From a virus, in IMG/VR virus record IMGVR_UViG_3300036895_000036, positions 1 to 41,813 of that record: DNA of 41,813 bases; one strand, given 5' to 3'. Of this stretch, positions 25,201 to 32,718 are shown in pieces. Numbering within the stretch: position 1 is the stretch's first letter; the number at the start of each line of letters is the position of its first letter. The translations under genes were made by a program, and so were the position numbers. The notes under the pieces are model-generated. The model saw only the letters and a list, made by a program, of their open reading frames with translations. It made no database searches and was not told the origin of the DNA.

Positions 25201-27850
25201 AGTATTGACTGAATTTGTAAAAGAAGACCCCCGTAACGCCGCTATTATCGCAAAAGCGGCGGAGATTTATACCACTGACGACGAAGGTATACCGATAGAA
25301 GCAGGGAAAACTTCTCGTCCTGTGATGAATTATCGTGCCTTCCGTGAACACATGCAAGGAAAGTGGATTAAAGACGAGGAACATCCAGACGGTTACTTAC
25401 AAGGTAAGCCAGGGTGGTCGAGTGAAGGACGTGCAGGGCAGTTTCTTATATACTCAAAGATGAAGGACGAAGGTGAAGAAGTTGCAAAGCCACGAATGGT
25501 GGGGTATAACACACGCAAAGCTGCGAACAAGGCGTATAAAGAAATGGTGGATGCGTATAATAAGGACAAAGACCTACCAGTAGAGGAACAGAAGTGGGAA
25601 TCGTTAAAGTTGATTGACAAGGAGAATGACGTGAAGGCGTATCAAGGACTACGTCCTGACTCTTTCAGACTTCATAATGAGTTGATGAGTTCGTTAATAA
25701 CACGTATTGCGTCACAGATGAAGGCAGAATTTCCGGGGAGTGAGGATGTTATTAACGAGATGCAGAAAGAGTTACAACCTTCTGCGGAAACCGTTGAGTT
25801 AATGAAAGCACCGTGGATGAAGGAGAGGGAGTTGGTGGGGGGTAGAGAAACCGTAAATATGCCCGACGCTCAGTTGAGGTATTACAACGCGGTTGCACAT
25901 TCTATTGCGAAAAAGGAGATACGTGCGCAGCAACGGCTGTATCTTAACGACCCTAAAATGCGTGGGCAAGCGGAGTTACAGACAACCGCGAGAAAGTATT
26001 TTGACACGTTGGAGAACATGCACGATAGTTCGTACGGGAACTTGAAAGGGTTGGTGTTTATGAATTATTGTATGTTTTCGCCGTCGTTGGCGTTTGTGGA
26101 GTTGTCGCAGCAACTCACGAACCATTCACAAGAGTTAATCCAGTTGTCGGGGGATATTAGTGGGTCGTATAAAGGTCTCGCACAAGCCAATAAGGATTAT
26201 TTTAAGTCTGTGTGGGAAGGACATAAAGCTGGGCTTGGGTATAATAAATACGACCGCGAAGATGAGACTAACTTTATTCAATGGATGGATAAAAATGGGT
26301 TTCTTGGCGGCGGCACGCTGCAAGAGTATGCCCATGCAAGTGATGATGTTAGTTATATAAACGCCCGCAGCTCTATGGTTGGGGATAATAGTATTCTTGA
26401 CCGACAAGGCTTGCTTGGTAAGTCGTTGTATCATATACAACAGTTCGGTATGAAGGCTCACGACATGGCTATACGGCTTAATACAGAGGTTTCCGCGATT
26501 TCCTCACGGAGGATGTTGGAAAAGTTACACCCAGACTGGACAGAGCAACAGTTGAATGATGAAGCGAATACAATTAGTCATTACTCTATGCACGGAGGGG
26601 GGAGTGCTAATCGTCCGTTGTTCTTTTTAGGGATTAAGGGGGGGTTGAGTCCGCAGGTGGGTGGGTTGATGTATATATTACAGATGTATGTATATAACAC
26701 AATCGCGCAACATGCGATACTAGCGAAGAACGCGATAACGGGAGCAGGACTTAGTGCGACTGAGAAGTTAGCCGCACAGAAGGCAGCTGGAGTGTCGTTA
26801 GCAACAATAGCAACGTTTGCGGGGATTAGTGGTATTCCCCTTGCTACGCAGTTGTTTGCACTTATTGAACAGTTCTTTCCTCAAAGCGAACCAAAACGGA
26901 AAATGCGTGAGATGTTTTATGGGACGGGTGAGTGGTTGAATAGTAAAACACATCTTTACGCACAAGACCGTGATATGGGATCGTTTGTTGCAGACGCCGC
27001 AATGGATGGACTTATCAATAGTGTTCCTGGCGGAGTCAATATGTCAAGTCGATTTGAGCTTGGTGGACTTATGGGAGTGTCTCCTTACGGAGGGTTTGAT
27101 TGGGCTAATATGTTAGGCCCGTCGAAGGATATGTTGAGTAGACTTATGGTGAAGGCCCCACAAGCCGCGGCTGCGGGTGATTTTTGGGGAGCGGCACGTG
27201 ATCTGATACCTAACAATCAGATACGGCGAGTTGCGCAACTAGCGACGGACGGGTGGAATGTGCGTAACGCTGACCAACGGCTTAATGTTAAACTTACTGA
27301 TGCTGAGAAGGTGATGCAAGCGGCGGGGTTTACTCCTAAAAGTATCTCTGACCAACGTGCTTTAGGGGAGGCCCAGAAACGGGCAGAGAAGATTGAGTCA
27401 GAGGATGCGAAGAAGTTCCACGAGCAGCAAGCGTCGTTGGTATTACAAGACAAGTTTGGTGAGGTAACGTCGAATCTTTACAATCGAGCGAAGACAGATC
27501 ACATGTACGACCCAAAAGAAGGTGCTCGACGTATCGCTGAACTTGTGCAACAAAGGACGACACCATTTGATCCGACGAGAACAGGGACACGTGTGGGCCA
27601 AACCTATAACGTAGCAAAGTCGTATACTCACCCTCCTCAGAGTTCAGAAACTCAACGTTTATTAGAAAGGTTTGGCTTAACGCAGAAGCTAGGGTTTCCG
27701 CAGCGTCTATCCAAAACTGAGATGTTGGAAGCGCAAATGCTAGATCAAGTGAAGTCAATGTATCCGACAATGACACAAGTGGAGGCAAAGGAGATGATTG
27801 ATAAGCAGTTTCATGCGGCGACACTGGCACAGCATGGGGTTCAGTTTTGA
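22298..27850 (+). CDS. Giant internal virion/ejection protein with metalloprotease signature
   Basis: An 1850-aa protein and the last gene of the late arm. N-terminal Ala/Gly-rich stretches may be membrane-active. A zinc-protease signature HEFYH lies at residues 530-534 and an acidic partner, HEAMAD, near residue 608, as in gluzincins. The central part (about 700-1300) is helical and charged. Near residues 1430-1530 there is a segment with PLFFLGIKGG and a hydrophobic stretch (ATIATFAGISGIPLATQLF). The size and position fit podovirus internal virion proteins that are ejected with DNA and cross the envelope; the protease may cut cell wall-linked or host proteins. The start is 2 bp after dyad copy 4. 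Confidence 0.7.
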   Translation: MPDTSFQELAATPSAKPKQTWPQKASGFVDELFSPVSKPIGAVAGGLGEAAARILAPKQEQAWTVGATTAGEQLPRTAAEAFLTSKGLPGKALGLGDVAMRTFAETPTTEPLSARLGATALQTGAFMAAPKGGEMAGNMTKALMPTTLNPLLRTAATRGASLIGTLGGFEVANAASAKVQGQSYDPFTAEHLAGVAASVLPFEAAGMYQDVKPHLVDLAARLAGKNEAQRVINTHQQLAPVAMRQEEAYPQGMDKEESIIKSNRSWIAPDNTITHAEVSHPKTAIDILQSKFGLTHDMDTSEEALYKQGYLRKNEDSTDIMISGQQPNAKQLLELKNQAIESNKRLYIDVLGADGVYRGKAVFDPRPQRMSQPLRDHFTNLEELGHKVGDDSMDYERLSKLDRLPDESPFDWAVRKAGIDPKVFAKAAPDEMFKSLKAVFENIARDSLGLREENVQAYTRQTLNFAYRFGSALGETRVIPAAPDQSGEAASYLWPKSSNHDAILGILDPNWRSKLPLDIALKDFYQQLGHEFYHNWVDKIASGVTSGLDEKTLTHVTNLFTAANDAKWTTVEMEHAVQHIASSMTDLKYAQRLQYRSKYYTPDVVGRHEAMADIFSLLSYGAMHGKANGRELGVISDLLKFSSDDFRNVARPMFRDIGTMVSHFIDIVKRLLGWKPSSIRSLQDIVDNMKGLQKSAEEADHATEAFLLHNEIRNATPLAPIAPVSYDRVEKLFSLLHGERYDPDLKKMAQDVGENVVPQKIDRTKKTLPIHLNWLHNMIPQVQLGRIVPQLADMAKLGFLRTGIMKTAVWDFMEEFRGGLLDKYGEKAVQRSITPGGVNTAVSDVQRAQNEIEGADAGRAFTPEEREKVPSFAALKPEDKVKAAEFLTKYSSAGMKAAARQVLSSKHVAGITTGYSVQEAIRHAEMDITWDKAEALGHAIVEQHFDTDILAQSPEHPVYSKQAADALQVLTEFVKEDPRNAAIIAKAAEIYTTDDEGIPIEAGKTSRPVMNYRAFREHMQGKWIKDEEHPDGYLQGKPGWSSEGRAGQFLIYSKMKDEGEEVAKPRMVGYNTRKAANKAYKEMVDAYNKDKDLPVEEQKWESLKLIDKENDVKAYQGLRPDSFRLHNELMSSLITRIASQMKAEFPGSEDVINEMQKELQPSAETVELMKAPWMKERELVGGRETVNMPDAQLRYYNAVAHSIAKKEIRAQQRLYLNDPKMRGQAELQTTARKYFDTLENMHDSSYGNLKGLVFMNYCMFSPSLAFVELSQQLTNHSQELIQLSGDISGSYKGLAQANKDYFKSVWEGHKAGLGYNKYDREDETNFIQWMDKNGFLGGGTLQEYAHASDDVSYINARSSMVGDNSILDRQGLLGKSLYHIQQFGMKAHDMAIRLNTEVSAISSRRMLEKLHPDWTEQQLNDEANTISHYSMHGGGSANRPLFFLGIKGGLSPQVGGLMYILQMYVYNTIAQHAILAKNAITGAGLSATEKLAAQKAAGVSLATIATFAGISGIPLATQLFALIEQFFPQSEPKRKMREMFYGTGEWLNSKTHLYAQDRDMGSFVADAAMDGLINSVPGGVNMSSRFELGGLMGVSPYGGFDWANMLGPSKDMLSRLMVKAPQAAAAGDFWGAARDLIPNNQIRRVAQLATDGWNVRNADQRLNVKLTDAEKVMQAAGFTPKSISDQRALGEAQKRAEKIESEDAKKFHEQQASLVLQDKFGEVTSNLYNRAKTDHMYDPKEGARRIAELVQQRTTPFDPTRTGTRVGQTYNVAKSYTHPPQSSETQRLLERFGLTQKLGFPQRLSKTEMLEAQMLDQVKSMYPTMTQVEAKEMIDKQFHAATLAQHGVQF

Positions 27851-27859
27851 TAGGAGTGG

Positions 27860-29035
27860 TCATATTTTTCTCACGTTTCCTGGTAAGCAAACAAAGCGTC
27901 TGTCTACCGTATTTACTTTTTCTGTTACGGTTATCGTTTGCCCTGTTTCAGCAAGATACCTTAAAGAGGTATATTGTTCCATTGAGTTCCTAAAGTGAGT
28001 AAAAGTAATCATTTTAAGTTCTTTCTCTAAGATTTTTCCACCAGCGTTTTTAATCACGCTGAGAACATAAAGGTTCCCTTCGTTCGTTTCAGACTTTCCC
28101 ATTCGACTAGTGACCATAGGAAGCTGCGTCTGTATCTCGGCCAACAATCCTATTGCGAGTTCGATATGGGATTTGGTGACAACGAGGTCATTGCTTTCAC
28201 TGATAGAGGAAAGGAGGGCGACTTTGAGGACGAGGATGTGTAAGGTGCTGTGCCAGTTAGTGAGAAATATATCCCCAACTGGTGCTTTGTCTTTTAGATA
28301 CCACGCCCAGAAGTAAGTCGATGCGTCAGGTGTAAGCCTCGCTTGCCCTGCGAGTGATTCGACTTCTTTTAAGCGTTTAACGCACGCCGCACGAGCTATT
28401 TTTGATTCTTCGGTTAAGATTGGTTTACATTTAACAATCCCTTCGTGGCAGACAAGAATGGCCCGACGACCATAACCTTCAGAGAATTGTTTAGCTTTGA
28501 GTTGGTCGGTGAGCCATTCTGGTACGCTACAAGCGAGGAGAGTGACGTAAGGGTTTTCAATAAACCGTGTTTCGCCTTTTAGTCGGTATTTATAGGCTTT
28601 CTTACCGTAGACGTTGGTGAGAAAGGTGACCATTGCGATAGGATTTAGTTGAAGATAATCCATTAGTTCTTCCGCAAAGATGTGGTATGGTTTGAAGTCC
28701 ACCAACTTTCCGGATTGCATATATTGACGAGTGCTGGCGTCAGTGTCAAGAAAGGTGATAATGCCCTGATAGGTTTCGTTGTCGCCGCTGACGTTCAGGT
28801 CGGGCATAGCTTCAACAAGAAGGTCTAGGCCGAGAGTCATGGCAACGGTTTTGCGGCCTCCTGACGGGCCTATAAGAATAATGTAAGTGTCGCAGCGAGC
28901 AAAGAAGTAGTCAAGGTCGATGTAGACTTTGTGACCAATGGCGGCAGAAAGAAGTCCGTAGCCTGTCCAGAGGACGTAGGGTTTAGGACACTCATTGCCG
29001 GAGTTATACGACATGAAGTCGTGTAGAAAACTCAT
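27860..29035 (-). CDS. DUF3987-like P-loop ATPase (replication)
   Basis: A 391-aa protein and the last gene of the minus arm. A Walker A loop, GPSGGRKT, lies near residues 56-63, and a Walker B-type segment, HIFAEELMDYL, near residues 118-128. The surrounding sequence, including SVPEWLTDQL and the SEGYGRRAI arginine region, is similar in style to DUF3987 helicase-like proteins of phages. It may serve as replicative helicase or DNA loader, because no other helicase was recognised. Its start overlaps the upstream stop by 4 bp (ATGA). Confidence 0.75.
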   Translation of the reverse strand: MSFLHDFMSYNSGNECPKPYVLWTGYGLLSAAIGHKVYIDLDYFFARCDTYIILIGPSGGRKTVAMTLGLDLLVEAMPDLNVSGDNETYQGIITFLDTDASTRQYMQSGKLVDFKPYHIFAEELMDYLQLNPIAMVTFLTNVYGKKAYKYRLKGETRFIENPYVTLLACSVPEWLTDQLKAKQFSEGYGRRAILVCHEGIVKCKPILTEESKIARAACVKRLKEVESLAGQARLTPDASTYFWAWYLKDKAPVGDIFLTNWHSTLHILVLKVALLSSISESNDLVVTKSHIELAIGLLAEIQTQLPMVTSRMGKSETNEGNLYVLSVIKNAGGKILEKELKMITFTHFRNSMEQYTSLRYLAETGQTITVTEKVNTVDRRFVCLPGNVRKI

Positions 29036-29313
29036 GCAGTAATAATTCTGTTCGCTTTGTGGTTGCCGCCGCTGATGCGAGTAATAGTCATTATTTGACC
29101 ATGTATAGGGTCTTTTACAAACTCGGTGCGGATAGTTTGCATTTCGAGGGTTTTTAGTTTGTCGCCGTGAACAATAAAAACGCCGTCCTTGCCGTGGTAT
29201 TCGACGATGTAGTTTAGAAATGCGTTGTATTCGTGCTGCATTAGCTCAAGAGTGGCTAGGCGGGCTTCTAACGAGAGTATTTTGCGCTGTGAGAAGGATA
29301 GGTGATTATTCAT
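29032..29313 (-). CDS. Small hypothetical replication-arm protein
   Basis: A 93-aa protein with a helical N-terminus (SQRKILSLEARLATLELMQ, suited to a coiled coil) and a beta-like second half with VFIVHGDKLKTLEM. It is the first gene after dyad copy 5, with the ATG 2 bp away, and is coupled to the DUF3987-like gene. It may be a helper or loader for that ATPase; this is inferred from linkage. Confidence 0.6.
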   Translation of the reverse strand: MNNHLSFSQRKILSLEARLATLELMQHEYNAFLNYIVEYHGKDGVFIVHGDKLKTLEMQTIRTEFVKDPIHGQIMTITRISGGNHKANRIITA

Positions 29314-29315
29314 AG

Positions 29316-29340
29316 GTTGGGGTCATTTAATGACACGGAC
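29316..29340 (-). promoter_or_regulatory. 25-bp dyad element, copy 5
   Basis: Core GTCATTTAATGAC at 29322-29334 (plus strand), with GT at 29316 and AC at 29339. Read on the minus strand it ends 2 bp before the ATG at 29313. It contains the stop codon of the upstream minus gene, exactly as copy 1 does (both genes end His-stop through the same frame of the core). Confidence 0.85.
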
Positions 29341-29515
29341 AGATTTCGATTTCGATGTCGCCGTCACGAAAAGTAAATAGTTTCGCGTCGGGCGACATGA
29401 ACTCGGCTATTTTTCCGTCATCGGTTTGAGCGTTTTTAACAGTGAAGTATACTTCAACTTCACGATAGGGAAGTTTTAAGCATTCGAGTTCTCGGGTTAG
29501 GTCACTTAGTTTCAT
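29327..29515 (-). CDS. Small acidic protein, unknown
   Basis: A 62-aa protein with a mixed alpha/beta look (REVEVYFTVKNAQTDDG, KLFTFRDGDIEIEI) and a C-terminal CPCH. The stop is inside dyad copy 5. Its start overlaps the stop of the upstream gene by 4 bp. No family is recognised. Confidence 0.6.
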   Translation of the reverse strand: MKLSDLTRELECLKLPYREVEVYFTVKNAQTDDGKIAEFMSPDAKLFTFRDGDIEIEICPCH

Positions 29516-29727
29516 ATTTCGTAGTTTTGTGGTGGGGTTATTAGATTGCCTACATTATGAAAGAATGTTTCATAAGCTGATACGTTTAAAACTCGGTTAC
29601 TTATTTTGTTAATCCTGGCCATTGTTTTACGGTGTGCGGTTGTTTGATCTGCTATACGATGAGCGTCGGCTTCACTATCAGTATTGATTTGTTCTTCACC
29701 GAACTCGGTTTTAATTTTGTATATCAT
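29512..29727 (-). CDS. Small hypothetical protein
   Basis: A 71-aa protein with an N-terminal beta hairpin-like part (MIYKIKTEFGEEQINTD) followed by a helix with EADAHRIADQTTAHRKTM. It overlaps the polymerase stop by 4 bp and the next gene by 4 bp, so it belongs to the same transcript. Function unknown. Confidence 0.6.
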   Translation of the reverse strand: MIYKIKTEFGEEQINTDSEADAHRIADQTTAHRKTMARINKISNRVLNVSAYETFFHNVGNLITPPQNYEI

Positions 29728-32366
29728 ATTACGCCTGCTTTTAGATTACCCCATGATTCGCCATACGCCCCTTCAAAAGGGATTACAATTTTTTGCCCCG
29801 CGATTTCCAGTGAGTTGTTAAACCAATGTCTAATCTTTGCAGTTGCGAAGGAGACATCTTCCTTACGGAATTGACCAATGAGTGCGTCGTGAACGGTGTG
29901 AAGAGGCTGGACTTTAAGATTATATTGCGTAGCTGTTTTGCTATCTTTGGACTCCACGGAGTTATTTTCTGGGTCTTCCCAGAGAGCGTTGACTGCGAGT
30001 TTTGTTGCATAGGTTGTGTTGTGTTGTGGTTCTTCTGCACAGGCTTCCATAAAGGTTTTATGATCGTCTCGACGACCAAAAAAATCTCTTCTATGTCCAC
30101 TTGCGCTGATAAGGTATCCTTTTGTTTTTAGTTGAGATTTAATCCACCGATGCCATAAGTGAATACCTGGATAACGAGAAAGGTAGACACCTGCTTCTAT
30201 AAGGCACTTAGAAGGGGCGACATAAACCGGCTCTCCAAACAGCTTATAGCTGTCTTTGAGGATTTGGTCAGACATCGTGGCTTCTTTCATACCGTAATTA
30301 GTGCCGTGTTGAATACGCTTGCGAGCAAAATACATCCACTCGTCTTGGTTTATACCTTTGCTTTCTTCTTTGATACGTTCACGAGGCCAGCTATTTACTT
30401 GACGGCCGTGCATGGAGATAAGACTTAAGATTTTCGCTGGCTTTAGTCCGTAGAGATAGTCGTCGAGCATCGTTGAATCGCCGACCGATTTACAATGAGC
30501 AGCGACGGTCCACCCGTCTGCTCCTGACAAGTCACATTGGAATAACCAATACCCTTCATCAGGCAAGAACAAGTCGCGGTCTTTTTTCGTTGCAGTCTGG
30601 AGATTAAAGCCGCTGCCTGTGGGAGACTCATAACAAGACAACCTACCAGTCTTTGTCCCGACAAGATTATATCCACATCTAATTCTACCATCGTCGTCAG
30701 TTTTAGCTTGTAAGGATTCACATCTTGTTCTGAGTGCACGGATTTTGAGGATGAGTTTAAGTGTCGGGTCTTGTGTTTTGCCGTATAATGTCAGTAATGC
30801 AAGCACATCCGTGGTCTCCTTTTCAGTTCGACGGCCGTGCTCTTTTTTGTATTGGATTGGGAGACCTAGTTGACGGTAGAGAAAGTCTGCGATTTGGTTT
30901 TTGCTTTCGACGTTGAGACAATGATCAGTTAAAACACTCAACCTGCCGTGATTCGCAAGGTTAAGGGGTTCTCGCAACAATCTTTCGGCTTCAACTGCGA
31001 GCTGGAGACAAGTATTTTTCGCATGGCTGATGATGTCGGACGTGAGATTGACAAAAGATGCGTCCCGTTTGAAACATAAGACGTCCCTACAGACGTCCAC
31101 CCAGGCGGCAATACAATTGGGATGTGGCATACCTGCAATCTCGTTAAGCGCCCACTGGAGGCGGTTGATTTTGGTTTGGAGGTCGTTGTATTTTTCACGT
31201 GCTTTTTTGCTGTCATAGTTTATTCCTTTTATTTCTTGGTAGAGCGTGGGTTCGAGTAGTTTCATGTTAAGGCGGTAGTGCTCTAGCTGCCGCCCTTTTA
31301 ACTGTTTCAACAAAGCATCTCGTATTTCGTAGGTAACGGCGGAGTCTTTACAACAATACCGCCAGCGGGTGATTTGATCTTCGTCGTCACGTTCCTCTTT
31401 CCAGTAAGGTTCACGAGTGTAGATTGACGCTTGGAAGGCTAGGGACTTTTTCATCTCACAAAAAAGTTCCCAGTGCATAAGCATCGTGTCGTCAACGACG
31501 CCGCGAACGGGGATGTTGTAACCGTATTGGAGAACGAAGGTGTCGTAGAGGCTGTTCTGGAGGATTTTAGGAACTGTTGGGTCTGAAAGCACTTCTGCTA
31601 GACGACGTAAAATTTGTGTTTCTGCGGCCGCGTCCCAGTGGTTGGTGAAGGGTATTATGAAAGACTCTTGGGGTGAAACTGCAACACTAATACAAGTCAT
31701 TCCGTCGACGTAGCCTTCGATGTCTATACTAATGGTGGTTTTGTTTGCTTGTATACTATCAAGTCGTTCGCAGATTTCTTCGACCGAGAGGCCGATAGTT
31801 AGTTGACGTTCAGGAAGGATTAACTCCGCCGACATCCCTTCATGCTTTGCACGTCGGAGGTCGAAAGCAAGTAGAGGTTTACCAGAGTATTCACGTAAGA
31901 TTCCAGCTGGATGCAACGTTGCAAGACATTTGTATCTGACCCCGTTGAGGGAACCGTTAAAAAGACTACCACGCCAGTTTGTGATTCCTGTCTCTCCAGT
32001 GAAGGCACGTAAAGGTGTGTTGCCAAGCAAGAGACATAGATTTGGCTTGAACTGCACGAGGTCGGTATGTAACTGTTTAAGTCCATTTTGTATTTCTTCT
32101 CCATTCCAGTTGAAGGCTTCGATTTTATTACCAGGAGGACGTATTTGACAAACGTTTCCGACAAAACACGCATCACGTAGAATACCAACCTTTGCGGCCT
32201 CTGCCCAGAGTAAGCGGCCACTATAACCCACAAAAGGCCGCCCTTCGTATTCTTCGTCAGCGCCGGGAGCTTCACCGATAATAGCTATGCGGTAGGCTTG
32301 GTTGGCGTAGCGTGGGAAGTTATTCGGGACTAGGTTCTTTGTGAGTGGTTGAAGTTCTGAGTTCAT
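29724..32366 (-). CDS. Uracil-DNA glycosylase/family A DNA polymerase fusion
   Basis: An 880-aa protein. Residues about 25-175 are a family 4/5-type uracil-DNA glycosylase: GEAPGADEEYEGRPFVG with FVGYSGRLL, and the later LHPAG motif. A DnaQ-like 3'-5' exonuclease follows, with SIDIEG near residue 215 and NSLYD near 270. The polymerase has motif A CDLSGADGW (near 608), motif B RIQHGTNYGM (near 690) and motif C VHDALIG (near 825). Compared with E. coli Pol I, motif A has Asp for the steric-gate Glu, motif B has His for Phe762, and motif C has Ala for the Glu after His-Asp. It should replicate the phage genome and read or repair uracil. Confidence 0.9.
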   Translation of the reverse strand: MNSELQPLTKNLVPNNFPRYANQAYRIAIIGEAPGADEEYEGRPFVGYSGRLLWAEAAKVGILRDACFVGNVCQIRPPGNKIEAFNWNGEEIQNGLKQLHTDLVQFKPNLCLLLGNTPLRAFTGETGITNWRGSLFNGSLNGVRYKCLATLHPAGILREYSGKPLLAFDLRRAKHEGMSAELILPERQLTIGLSVEEICERLDSIQANKTTISIDIEGYVDGMTCISVAVSPQESFIIPFTNHWDAAAETQILRRLAEVLSDPTVPKILQNSLYDTFVLQYGYNIPVRGVVDDTMLMHWELFCEMKKSLAFQASIYTREPYWKEERDDEDQITRWRYCCKDSAVTYEIRDALLKQLKGRQLEHYRLNMKLLEPTLYQEIKGINYDSKKAREKYNDLQTKINRLQWALNEIAGMPHPNCIAAWVDVCRDVLCFKRDASFVNLTSDIISHAKNTCLQLAVEAERLLREPLNLANHGRLSVLTDHCLNVESKNQIADFLYRQLGLPIQYKKEHGRRTEKETTDVLALLTLYGKTQDPTLKLILKIRALRTRCESLQAKTDDDGRIRCGYNLVGTKTGRLSCYESPTGSGFNLQTATKKDRDLFLPDEGYWLFQCDLSGADGWTVAAHCKSVGDSTMLDDYLYGLKPAKILSLISMHGRQVNSWPRERIKEESKGINQDEWMYFARKRIQHGTNYGMKEATMSDQILKDSYKLFGEPVYVAPSKCLIEAGVYLSRYPGIHLWHRWIKSQLKTKGYLISASGHRRDFFGRRDDHKTFMEACAEEPQHNTTYATKLAVNALWEDPENNSVESKDSKTATQYNLKVQPLHTVHDALIGQFRKEDVSFATAKIRHWFNNSLEIAGQKIVIPFEGAYGESWGNLKAGVI

Positions 32367-32535
32367 TTCGTAGTTTTTTGTATATTGCTTCTTGCACGCG
32401 GAGAGGGAGTGTGTCGTAATCTACAATCTCGCCAAGTCCGTCACGGCATTGAGGATAACGCACGATGGAGGTGACACCAGTGGAAGTGAAGGTGATTTCG
32501 TAGGCGTCGCTGAAAGATATAACGAGAGTGGTCAT
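32320..32535 (-). CDS. Small hypothetical protein overlapping polymerase start
   Basis: A 71-aa protein whose last 47 bp overlap the polymerase start in another frame. The C-terminal part, DTLPLRVQEAIYKKLRNEL, is a clear amphipathic helix, and the first part is beta-rich. It overlaps the upstream lipoprotein gene by 4 bp. No family is recognised. Confidence 0.55.
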   Translation of the reverse strand: MTTLVISFSDAYEITFTSTGVTSIVRYPQCRDGLGEIVDYDTLPLRVQEAIYKKLRNELRTSTTHKEPSPE

Positions 32536-32696
32536 GGGTGAAGGTCAAAGTATACACGGTTTGACCACCAAGCGGTGTTGTCAGTGTGCTGTGTCTCGCA
32601 ATACCAAAGTATATTGGTGTCGTATTGATACTGAATTAACTGCTTATGGTAGGAGCAGCCAGTGCAGCATAGAAAGAGAAAAAGTAGGTATTTCAT
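32532..32696 (-). CDS. Small lipoprotein in the replication arm
   Basis: A 54-aa protein from ATG 32696, preceded by AAAGGACAGG; the longer TTG start at 32726 lies in the previous gene. The N-terminus MKYLLFLFLCCTGC is a lipoprotein signal with Cys14, or an adjacent Cys, as the lipid site. The mature part is only about 40 residues, Tyr/Trp/Gln-rich. Its size would fit an Rz1-type outer-membrane spanin or a superinfection-exclusion lipoprotein. Its place between DNA genes is odd for lysis. Confidence 0.55.
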   Translation of the reverse strand: MKYLLFLFLCCTGCSYHKQLIQYQYDTNILWYCETQHTDNTAWWSNRVYFDLHP

Positions 32697-32718
32697 TTCA
32701 CCTGTCCTTTTCGTTCGC

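Noticed and set aside
27336-27890. 184-aa minus-strand open frame across the arm junction
   Set aside because: It runs antisense to the end of the 1850-aa gene and overlaps the 3' end of the DUF3987-like gene; its Thr/Ser/Pro-rich composition looks like a shadow of the opposite frame.
29083-29099. An eighth dyad at GTCATTATTTGAC
   Set aside because: It lies inside a gene, breaks the symmetry at two core positions and is not next to a start codon.
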